Source: Avena insularis (lineage: Eukaryota > Streptophyta > Magnoliopsida > Poales > Poaceae). Taken from it: 64,000 nt of DNA. Within the stretch, counting starts at the first letter, position 1. Each line of letters starts with the position of its first letter. Below are positions 54,699-64,000 of this stretch, one piece after another. The stretch covers positions 69,860,253 through 69,924,252 of the forward strand of contig CM042688.1 of the NCBI GenBank assembly GCA_023614405.1, read 5' to 3'. Under the pieces are notes generated by a model, which worked only from the letters and a program-made list of their open reading frames with translations, made no database searches and was not told the DNA's origin. Position numbers and translations under genes: made by a program.

Positions 54699-57600
54699 TG
54701 TAAGATCCCTCCTTATTAAAGGAAAAGATCCCTGTGATTGCAATGCTAGTCCCTGGATCAATGCTAGCATCCACAGTTTAAGATGAAGTACACAGATACA
54801 AAGGTCATTTATTACAGTCATTCCAGAGATAAAACATAGTCTTTTACAACTCAGGGCCAAAGGCCTAATACAAGAGTTTAAGGAATAAGTAAATAAACAT
54901 AAGTCTTCATCTTCATGTGCCACAGGCAAGCATGTTGAGTGTAGACTCATGACTCCTAATCATCATCAGAGTAACCTGCAACATTACAAGTTACAACCAC
55001 AGAGGGTCAATACTTTGGAATAGTATTGGCAAGTGATACCTTAGTATATTTAAGTGGACTATAATACTATATGCATTTGGCTGGTGGAGCTTAGGCTTGC
55101 ATTGCTCAAAATAGATTTTTCCTTAACTTTTGAAAACACTAAGTTTTGCTTTGCACAAAACACCCAAGGCATCTACCAATCAAAGACTGAAGATCCACTC
55201 AGGGCATCTACCAATCAAAGACTGAAGATCCTTTTAACCCTTGTTCACCCACAAGTTTTATTTTGAAATTGGAGTGATGAGATTCTTGATTGCTTCCATG
55301 TCTTGATGCTCAAATTGTCCTTTACCAGGGACATGGCTAAGTACTTAGGTTTTACACTCTGCAGAGGTGGTGCACTTTCCCCACAAGACTTGGTTTCCCA
55401 AGACAAGATCCTTCAGAAGCCTTTCCTTAGTCAAATGGACGCGCTCCAACCTATCATTCCCTCTACCACCAACTGTCCAAGAGACTAAGTTCTAGCAACC
55501 TAAGATCATGGCAGAGCCCATAATGCCAAGTGGTTGCACTTGAAGCTTCTCAACATTTGACATCTCAAATCTCTTTGTTTCCTGGGTGGCCATCCACAAG
55601 TGAGATACACCAAGGTAAACCATAGACATGGGCCTTGTGAACCACTCAACCAAAACCACCAAGCAAGTCCCATTCCACCCAGGAGATTCATTAACTTAGT
55701 TGTTTTATTAAACAAAAACATAAGTCCTCAGACTTAGAGATTTTTCCATAGTGTGAATATATAAACCACCCTTGTTTTCTAGTAGCTAGGCTAAGCATGG
55801 TAGTATTAGGAATCTTGACTTAGGTAATTTTCACTAAGGTTTCACCTAATAGGTTTTCCCATAGCATAGTTTATACTTAGCAAAAATTCCATGCAAGACC
55901 TATACTTAGAAAATAATACTAATGCATATATAAAAATATAGGAAATGGAATATTCATGATGATATCACTTGCCTTGGTAGTGTGGAGAGTAGCACTCGTC
56001 ACAATCACAATCACTAGCAAAATCTACACACAAAGTGGTAGCACACAATTACACACAAATATATATACAAACAAAAATAGTATGAATGCATGCATGCATT
56101 AATCTACTAAGTGGTGATTCTTGAAAATTCTACCAAGCATGTGCAAGATTACAGAAACTAAACAAGTCACAAAGTAGCCAAGACAAACTTAATTAACCCT
56201 AAAACAAAATACTAAACTAAATCTATACTCAAAAGGCCTCAAACAAGTTTCTGCAATTTAAGCCAAACTAATGGTTACTATTTGCTAAAAAAAAGGATAG
56301 GCAGAAAGGTCTTGTTTTTCTGAATCCAACGGTATAAAATTTGCAAAATTCCAACGTGGCATTCAAAAGTTATAGGCATTTGAATTTGGATCAAAATTCT
56401 GGTTTTAAATCTATTTTCAGATCTAACCCTAGCCACGCGTCGCTCGGGATTGGTCGGTACCGGTTGATTGTGGATCACCAACGACAGCCGTTGGATTTAA
56501 GTTACATCGCACGGGTCAGATTGCATACCTCTTCGCATATAAGTGATTCTATCTAAGCCTCAGGATCGAGATCCAACGGTCCTAATCTACTGACCTAGAA
56601 CTGGCGGTGGAGCGGTGGCTACCGGCGGCGGTACGGTCGGTCGACGACGGAGGCGGTGCTACAGGGGGTGAGTGAGAATGAGGAGTAGCTCACCGGGCTC
56701 AGGGGGTCACGACGATGCTCAAGGTACTCGCGGTTCGACGAGGGGTGCTCGGGTTCAACCGTGATTCCTTGCCGGAGTGGAGGACGGCGTCGGTGCGTCG
56801 GGTGGTCGTCGTGGACGTCCGTGAATCTCCCAAGGCAAGGCGAAGACATGGTTAGATTCACGAGTCAAGACAGTCGTGTCGTGAACTAGAAGGCGCGGGT
56901 GGTCTGGACTTACCACTAGAGCTTCGCCGGTCCGTGCAAGAAGGCGGTGGCGGCGGTCGGCGATATGGTCCATGCGAGCAAACGAAGGTGTTAAAAAGCG
57001 CGAGACTCACCGAACCAGTTTGCAAGAACGAGAGGCGGAGGAGCTCAGAACTCACGGAATTTGCCGGCGATCGTCGGAGACAGCGGGGCTCTGAGGTAAT
57101 GCTCGCATCTGGTGGCGCCTGGGTTGGGGTTTGAGGAGAGAGAGAGGCGAGAGGGGTTCTTATAGCCTGGTCACGGCGAGAATCACTCAGCCATTGAATC
57201 AATTAACGCCGAATTAAACCTGAAACGCCCGCGTTGATTTGGGGATGAACTGGTGATGCGGTGGAGCGATCTTGGCGTGGAGAAGGCCCGCTTGTCGGTA
57301 AAGCGAGGTGTAGGTGGGTCGTGTGCTGTCAGCGTGTGAGAGAAGGAAAAGGAGATCCCCGGGTGGACTAGATGGGCTTGATCTACTAATGGGCCAGATT
57401 CCTGGCGCTCGGCCTTTTTCCCTTGATAAATCCTTTTCTTTTTCTCAATTCATTTTCTGGTATGAATTTGATATGAATTCAAATCCTTTTGAATTCAAAC
57501 TGCTTTGGGAATTTTTGCAGGGTTCTGTGGGTTCAAAATCAATCAAATAACCAAGTGGTTACCTTGCAAAGGCTTGGTCAAGCTTGGGTTTCGAAATAAA

Positions 57601-57888
57601 CAGAGACTTGCTCTAGTTTGCAAATGTTTTTGAGAAGGGATTTGAAAATATTTCTAAATTGGATACTTGGGTTTAAAAGCTTCACCTAGTCTTTCCATCA
57701 ATGGAGGCAAGCAAACAAGTACCTAAACATTCAAATCTCAAAGGGTGATGGCCAATTGAGTTGAATTGCACACATGAAATCATAGCTCAAACTTCTGTCT
57801 CTAAATGATTTTGAGAAAAACCCTATATGAATGAATGATGCAAGAATGATATGAATGAGTTTTGAAATATGATTTTTGGGATGTTATA
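54699..57888 (-). repeat. Element H 5' LTR
   Basis: 3190 bases, nearly identical to the 3' LTR over its AT-rich parts. Most differences are one- to five-base gaps in the GC-rich segment about 56820-57340. The terminal base pattern is TATAACATCCC here and TGTAACATCCC in the 3' LTR, so the outermost TG has mutated to TA. Confidence 0.92.
57157..57165 (-). promoter_or_regulatory. Putative TATA box of element H 5' LTR
   Basis: CTATAAGAA on the minus strand after the GC-rich block. Same position as in the 3' LTR. Activity not shown. Confidence 0.45.
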
Positions 57889-57893
57889 ATCCG
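57889..57893. repeat. Target-site duplication of element H, right (ATCCG)
   Basis: Exact match to 45179-45183. Confidence 0.95.
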
Positions 57894-59312
57894 TGATCGC
57901 ACACACGTCCGATACCCCGACAACCTCCGTCCCTTGCTCTAGCAAAGCAGCGGAAGCAGCAACTCCTTTCCAGATAAAGCCACCGGGAACATGTATCTCG
58001 CTAATCTGAGACCATGGGGGAATAATACTAGAGGGGGAGAGAGATCCTTCACAAGGAGGTGTGTGTGAGAAGTGAGGAGGGGGTGGCCTTTTATAGGAGG
58101 AGGGGGGTGCCCCTCCTTCATGGCCGGCGCATGGAGCGGGTGACCCTTCACCTCCTCCATTCATGTGGTGGTAACCCCTCCACATTAAAATGCCCCTTCA
58201 CATTCTCTTTTAAAGTCTCCACTTTAAATGCATTAAATTTCTCCAAATTTAATGCTCTCTCATTTAATAAAACTCTTTTATTATTTTTTATTAAGAATTT
58301 TTTAATTACTTTAATTAAAAAACATTCACATAAAACCCCCTGCAACATTTCAATATTACATGCAGAACCAATTTCAGGAATTTCACCCGAAACAGTTTTG
58401 GTGTCTATTGAAATAATTCCAGCACTTTCTTAAAGCTTTATCTGAAACATATTTGCTCCAAATGGTGTCGGTATCCCTTAAGTGTGTCACCCTACGGTTC
58501 GCGAATAATGTAGACATGATCGAGACCCCTCTCCGATCAATAATCAGCAATGCGGGACACGAGATCCATCTTGACTCCTACATTCAACGATGACTTACGT
58601 GATCGTGAGAACCTTTAACGCTAGTAACTAAATCCCTTTGTCCCGATATATTACATGTCCGAGATTCGATCATCGGTATATCCATACCTTGTTTGATCTC
58701 AATTCGACATGCACTCTTTTCTCGTTCCCGTGATATAACATTCTAGTGATCACATCACTTGCTTGCAAGCTATTTCAATGTGATATCACCGAGAGGGCCC
58801 AGAGTATATCTATCCGTCATCGAGATTGGCAAATTCCACTCTTGATCCATGAGCCTCAACATAACACCTTCGTAGCACTGAACCCACCTTTATGGTCACC
58901 CTGTTACGGTGTGACATTTGATGTTATCAAGATACTCTTCCGATGTTAGCAATTAACATGATCTCATGGTATAAGGATAAAGATTACTTCGTATGATATT
59001 ATAGCAATATAAACATAATGACTTTGATCGTAATGCTATACTTCGGATGAATGTTCATCACATCATTCCACCAATGGTGTGACCTTGTTATTAACAACAT
59101 CCAATATCCATGATCAGGAAACCTTGATCATCTTGTTAATCAACAAGCTAGTCTATAAGAGAGGCATAACTAGGAACCCTTTTTGTTTATTAAACACACA
59201 TGTATTGATGTTTCCGATCAATACAATTCTAGCATGTAAAATAAACATTTATCATAAACATGGAATAAGATAATAACCACTTTATTATTGCCTCTTGGGC
59301 ATATTCCCTTCA
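57894..59312 (-). repeat. Element B 3' LTR, proximal part
   Basis: Continues the copia LTR from 45183. On the minus strand it starts TGAAGGGAATATGCCCAAGA at 59312 and carries the Angela-type block with GAAACATCAATACATGTGTG. Total LTR length without H is about 1.7 kb. A TATAAAA lies at 58094-58088 on the minus strand, a good TATA box candidate. Confidence 0.88.
58088..58094 (-). promoter_or_regulatory. Putative TATA box of element B LTR
   Basis: TATAAAA on the minus strand inside CCTCCTATAAAAGGCC. Position within the LTR agrees with copia LTR promoters. Confidence 0.5.
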
Positions 59313-59325
59313 GTCTCCCACTTGC
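59313..59325 (-). other. Polypurine tract of element B
   Basis: GCAAGTGGGAGAC on the minus strand directly before the 3' LTR, typical for Angela/BARE-like copia elements. Confidence 0.85.
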
Positions 59326-60870
59326 ACTAGAGTCAATAATCTAGTTTGAAAAACTTTGCATATTGAACACCTATGGCTTTATGGTGTTGCATATATGCTA
59401 TTGCTAGTGGTTAACATAATCTCTGGATCTGACAGTTTCAGGTCCGTGTGTATTTGCATGTCTCTGCGTCTCTACGCATCACTCATTCTCAAATGAGATG
59501 GCATTGTATAGATTTGGTCCTTTGGTGAGGCCTTTAGTTCGTTCGGCTCAAAATATGTTGATATTATTGTCACACAATATATCTTCATAGTATTAGCCCA
59601 CTTTGAACCACACCTAGTTTGATAACAAACTACTTAACACAAATGCCCTCCTTTGCTGCTACTATAGCAGTCATATACTTAGCCTTTTGTTGTAGTATCT
59701 GTCACAATGTCTCAACTTTGGAACTCATCCAAATCCATCATGGAACATCCTTTCCATTACATTGTGCCACCCATAGTCTAAATTGAGATAAATTTAATTT
59801 GTATCTTGTGACAAAACTAGTATCAATGTAACACTTTACAATGAACTACCTTTAACTATTTGTCACTTATACATTATATATTCTTAGTTCTTCCAAAGCT
59901 CATAAGAATATCTTTACTATTGTCCAATTATCATCTTATGAATCATTCTGGTATATGCTCATAACATTTAGAGCATAGGACATTTTGGATATATACATAT
60001 CCTGGTATAATCGATCAAAATCTTCATGTGATTTTACTCACCAAGTGTTGAAACACTTGAATTTTGATACAATTCTTTCCATGCAGCAAGAACCTTTCTT
60101 GTTGTTTCTATATTGAACCCTTACAATATCTCATATATGTATGTCTGGCACAACCATATTTGTGCCTTAATCTATCCATATAGATATTGATGCCAAATAT
60201 TCCGGGTTTGCCCAAGTCTTTCATCGAAATCTTATTTTAATGAAATTCTTAACTTGTGTTAATACAAGATACATCATTTCCAATCAACAATATGTCCTCT
60301 ACATAATGTATTAGAAATATGTCTCAGCGCTCCCACTTAATTTCTTGAAAATGCAAGCATCTTCATCATCTCCGATGAATTTAAACTCTTTTAACAGTTT
60401 CATCATGGTGAAGATTCCAACTACGCTATGCTTACTTCAACTATTGAAGTTTGCATGCCCTTTTAGCACCCTTTTGAATTAACAAAATCCTTTGGACCAT
60501 GTCATGTACACGTCCTAGGTAACCGTTCTATTAGAAGAACATTGTTTTGTTTATTCAACTACCATATACCAAATTATATGTAGTGGTTGCTACATTAATC
60601 CATCAAGACTAAATATCGCTATGAAAGATCAAATCTTCTCATAGTCAACTCCTTAAACATTGTCGTAAACTTCTTTCCGACATGTCGACTATTTCATAGA
60701 TGTTAAACATCCATATCTATTTCTTTATAGATCCAAACACAACCGATAGGCTTCACGCCTTTCCGGAGGGTCTTCCAAGTTCAGAAACTTGATTTCTCGT
60801 GTATGGATACTATCACGGATTCTATGACTTCTAGTCATTTTATGGAGTCAGGGCCCATCATCGCTTCTTT
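59326..60870 (-). pseudogene. Element B RNase H and reverse transcriptase (copia), heavily broken
   Basis: On the minus strand AKYMTAIVAA near 59690-59650 is the RNase H EAEY block. FIGDDEDACIFKKLSGSA then HYVEDILLIGND lies at about 60395-60280. MMGPDS at about 60860-60845 marks the RT start, followed by a degraded WTLEDPPEG-like and KPIGC-like part. The catalytic box reads YVED for YVDD, so one Asp is replaced by Glu. Frames change every 50-100 bases and stops are frequent. No single long ORF remains. Confidence 0.8.
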
Positions 60871-62220
60871 GCATGTAGTCGGTTCATCATTGTCAAAACA
60901 ATAACGACTTGCTTATCAAATCTTACTATTTGATTCTTACCGACCCACACGGTTCTATAGAAACTCTAATCTCCGAGATCACACCTTTTGTAATCACGAG
61001 AGCCATGAGCATTGTGGCCGTCACCGGGACACTTTCCGGTGCTGTGCTACTTAGCACATATAGCTAAGGTTCAACAACCTTATCAAAGTTCTATTGTCCT
61101 CCCACTTAACTTTTCACGAAAAATTCCTTCTCAAGAAACTTGACGTTCCAAGTAACAAACTCTTTTCTCCTCGGTGTTATGGAGAAATTCCCAACAAATT
61201 CTTTGGGATAACCTACAAAGACGTGCTTATCCGACTTTGGTTGTAAACATTTTACTTATGCATAGCATACCAAAATTTAAGAAAAGACAATTCGGGTTTT
61301 ATCCCAAACCATAACTCTTATGGTGTCATTTCAACGGATCACGATGGTGCTATTTTCAGTGTAAAAGCGGTAGTCTCTAAAGCTTCAATCCTTAAAACAT
61401 AATGGCAGTTTTATAAATGACACCTTTGATCTTACCATGTCAAACATGGTTTGATTTCATCTCTCGAACATACCATACTCCTGTGGTTTATCAGGAAATC
61501 CAAATTCATGGAACAATTCCTCAAATCTTAGGTGTTTTGCTAAACATGTAACTCAAATATCTTCCTTTATGATCGAATCATAAACTCTTTATTTTCTTGT
61601 TACAATGATTTTCCACTTCATCTTGAAAGTCTTTGAACAACTTTCAAATGTTTCATACTTCTTCCTTATTAAGTAAATATACAGATATATTCACTCAAAT
61701 TTTTGAAGAAAGCATATGAAGCAAAAAGATCCATCGCATATGGCTACACATAATGGACTATGCACATTAGCATGCACAATTTCCAATAAGCTAGTCATCC
61801 GTTCCTCTCTGGCCTATGGACGGAGTTTCAATTATCTCGAGGAAAGTCTCTCATGCGTCAATTTATCAAAATCAAAGACTCCAAAAATCCATCAACATGG
61901 AGTTTCTTCATGTTTTCTTTCCAATATAATTTAAACAGCGATGTCACTTCATAAGTGATCTTTTAATCATTTGTCTTGCGACATTTTAGCAATAGTGTTT
62001 ATGGATGTGATTTCTCCCACTAGACTTGTAAAAGTTCATCCATCCTTTATGGAATACGGTAATTATCTTAACAACCATTGTTCTCATAATACCGGAACAA
62101 AATAATTATTATTAAAACAAATCTTGAAGGCTAGGTTTGACGTCAACGAAAAACACAATAACACTTTATTTGTTTTCGATGAACATCATCACTTATTCTC
62201 TTGCTAGTTATTTAGGCCAT
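60871..62220 (-). pseudogene. Element B integrase (copia), heavily broken
   Basis: The clearest block is SDKHVFVGYPKEFVGNFSI at about 61233-61175, followed by FLEKEFFVKS at about 61145-61110, the conserved C-terminal end of copia integrase. The core further right is too damaged for me to mark the DDE residues. In copia elements the integrase precedes RT in pol, and that order is seen here. Confidence 0.65.
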
Positions 62221-63100
62221 TGTAGTTCATGAATTGCGTTGTCCTGTATGACACTTCATACCAACCAATTTGGTATCCAATACCGGTATCCAATACCCAA
62301 GAACCACATTGTTTAATAAGCAAGGAATACAACCATAACATGTATATCTTCTATATACCCAAGCTGGACATTTCCAACTTTTTCTTTTCTGCCAAATATT
62401 TTATAGATTCTCTTTCAGCAATTCCTTATCCTTTTAAAAGAATCTATCAACATCAATTATGGTGTCATTCACATGACACATAGTACAAAGCGTATATAGT
62501 CAAATACTAATACCTTTGGACTTGCACTTTGAAGTGGATCACCATCATCAAATGTTTGGTGTTCTTTCAAAAATCCATTCTTTAGTAATTTATTAGTGTA
62601 GTAAACATTTTACTTACATCTTCTATTCATCCTTATCATGAAAACTTTCATGATCAAGCTACTATAGCTTATAAGGAAGAATAACGAGTATAATATTAGT
62701 TCCCAAAACCTTTTTGGTAGATTCGGATGTCTAGCATCTCCATCCTTCACAAATTCTCATACAATATGAGAACATGTATTTTGCTAAATCATACTCTATC
62801 ATAATGCAACCAAATACATTATTTCAGATATCACAATATCTTTCACACATGATGGTTTCTGAAACAATTTTCAGCTCCAATATAATCTTGATATTAAAAC
62901 AACTTTTTGAATATCCATAATCATGGAGGCAAACATGATACTTTAGATACTAACATTGGAATTCTTACTCTTGATTTAATACTACTTATTAAACTTCATG
63001 GAGTAAATAGAGTTTGCTGAAAGTTTGCAATAGGACTTATAAACTTTAAATTGACATTCAAAACAATACGATACCAATTCGTAAAGTAAATATCCAGAAT
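62221..63100 (-). pseudogene. Element B protease and gag end (copia), heavily broken
   Basis: CGSWVLDTGIG at about 62310-62280 on the minus strand is the protease catalytic LDTG box. Just upstream, KKYLAEKKKLEMSSLGI at about 62400-62340 matches the gag-protease linker after the zinc knuckle in this family. The gag part further right has no clear motif that I can point to. Edges are approximate. Confidence 0.6.
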
Positions 63101-64000
63101 TCTATAGTTCTATTATCTCAAATAAAAACTAAGCATAAGGTAGAAAACGAATGCCAATGACTATGAAAAACTATGCAAATTCACTTTGATTTAATTTATG
63201 ACAAATTTGGTTCGGTTAATCCAAATTAGAAATGAACTCCCACTCAAAAACGACATCCCTCGTGCCTTTTTGGTGATTACATGAACCAAATCCACTACAC
63301 CAAGTCCGATCATCATGTGAGTTGATGTAGCTTCAAAGGCGAGCATCTATATGGGCATCATATCAACTATATGACTCATGCTTAACCTTTCGGTCCGTGT
63401 TCCGAGGCCATGTCTGTACATGCTAGGCTCGCCAAGTAAGAACCTTAGTACTCGCATGTGTAAAACTGTCTTACACCCGTTTGTATGAAAGCGTAGAGTC
63501 GAGTATACCCGATCATCACGTGATGTCTCGAAATACGATCCACAAAACGGTGCATACTTAAGGAAGAACACATTTTTATCTTGATATCTAAAAGAGGGAT
63601 CATCTTACAATGCTACAGAAAGCTCCAAACTAGCAGTATAAGATGCTATCATCTAATGTGTAAAGTGAGATGATATGGTCCATGCATTTGATCTCTATCA
63701 CTTGCATCGTGGTATGATCTCTATCATTCCTTTGTGTGTAAGGCCAAGGTGTATGGAACTTACACGTTGAGTGTGTTGTAAGAGTATCTATCATACATCT
63801 ACTTACAACAATACCATATCAATACACTATCCCAACAACGATCTAAACTAGACGCCTCTAATTTATCAATTGCAAGTTTTACGTGGCTTAGGGCTTTCGG
63901 AGATAGAACCGTTCTTACCTATGAACATGAACCACAATGAGGATAACTAAGTTATTAGCAACTCGTTGTAAATCAGATATTGACTATAGTAGGAGGGACA
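63101..64000 (-). other. Element B 5' internal part (gag N-terminus or leader)
   Basis: No supported gene. The 63340-63560 stretch, with GGTCCGTGTTCCGAGGCCATG and CGATCATCACGTGATGTCTCG, resembles sequence I recall from the 5' internal regions of Triticeae copia elements. The 5' LTR is not reached. Confidence 0.45.

Larger units (their letters stand above)
45184..57888 (-). mobile_element. Element H: Tekay-type chromovirus (Ty3/gypsy), full length 12.7 kb
   Basis: Complete with target duplication ATCCG on both sides. On the minus strand: 5' LTR 57888-54699, PBS 54696-54685, an upstream coiled-coil ORF, gag, zinc knuckle, protease, RT, RNase H, integrase with chromodomain, PPT 48425-48412, 3' LTR 48411-45184. 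LTRs of about 3.2 kb and a C-terminal chromodomain fit the Tekay clade. The two LTRs are nearly identical outside GC-rich parts, so insertion was recent, yet gag-pol has several frameshifts. Confidence 0.93.
44908..64000 (-). mobile_element. Element B: Angela/BARE-like copia retrotransposon, reverse, runs out of the window
   Basis: Its 3' LTR is 44908-45183 plus 57894-59312, split by element H. The internal region is 59313 to beyond 64000 on the minus strand. The order from right to left is gag end, protease, integrase, RT, RNase H, PPT, LTR, as in Ty1/copia. The LTR reads TGAAGGGAATATGCCCAAGAGG at its start on the minus strand, a variant of the Angela/BARE start. The coding part has many stops and frameshifts. 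Confidence 0.9.

Noticed and set aside
57889..64000. Host gene or regulatory region at the right end of the window
   Set aside because: The LTR start, PPT, RNase H, RT, integrase and protease motifs on the minus strand show it is copia element B.
1..64000. tRNA, rRNA or microRNA genes
   Set aside because: None recognised. The tRNA-like matches are only primer-binding sites of the elements.

Overview
The window is intergenic, repeat-filled DNA of a large grass genome. The element families point to a Pooideae grass, probably Triticeae or a close relative: Sabrina-like Athila LTRs, Angela/BARE-like copia LTRs, a Tekay-type chromovirus and a Tat-lineage Ty3 element. I see no host protein-coding gene, tRNA, rRNA or other RNA gene. 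Essentially every base belongs to an LTR retrotransposon, and the elements are nested in one another up to four levels deep. Family names come from recognised sequence and domain order, not from a database search.

Nesting. Element A (Tat-lineage Ty3/gypsy, +) is the oldest host, at 1-3844 and 43345-44907; both its ends lie outside the window or beyond later insertions. Element C (Athila-lineage, +, 3845-43344, target duplication TGCAG) landed near the end of A's integrase. The last codons and stop of A's polyprotein resume right after C, at 43345-43373. C is itself filled. A truncated copia LTR (4284 to about 5960) lies in its 5' LTR. A Sabrina-like solo LTR E (9022-29195, ATAGT) lies at the start of its RT, and E contains a tandem array D (9898-28505) of four LTRs and three internal domains. 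A reverse-oriented solo LTR F (29966-31461, CCTAG) sits between RT and RNase H. A non-autonomous element G (33034-40196) interrupts a 3' extra ORF. A is also interrupted at 44908 by copia element B (-, runs past 64000). B's 3' LTR is in turn split by H (45184-57888, -, ATCCG), a complete 12.7 kb Tekay-type chromovirus.

How the parts work together. Only H carries a full gag-PR-RT-RH-IN-chromodomain set, and it is broken by frameshifts. A and B have pol with stops and altered RT catalytic motifs. C has gag, PR, RT and RNase H but no visible integrase. D and G have no RT or integrase at all, yet keep LTRs, PBS and PPT of the Athila type, so they must have used enzymes from relatives. D, F and G share the same LTR 3' end, and C, D and G share the same PBS type.

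Most interesting: (1) the D array, whose second and third units share one 165-bp deletion of the LTR end and PBS; (2) a roughly 92-102 bp tandem repeat of hairpins in C, using the same palindrome found in C's own LTRs and lying just upstream of a TATA-like box and an extra ORF; (3) extra 3' ORFs of unknown function in C and G, plus an antisense one in A; (4) a GC-rich inverted repeat conserved across otherwise different LTR families and repeated inside G; (5) an unknown protein domain shared by the RT-less elements D and G.
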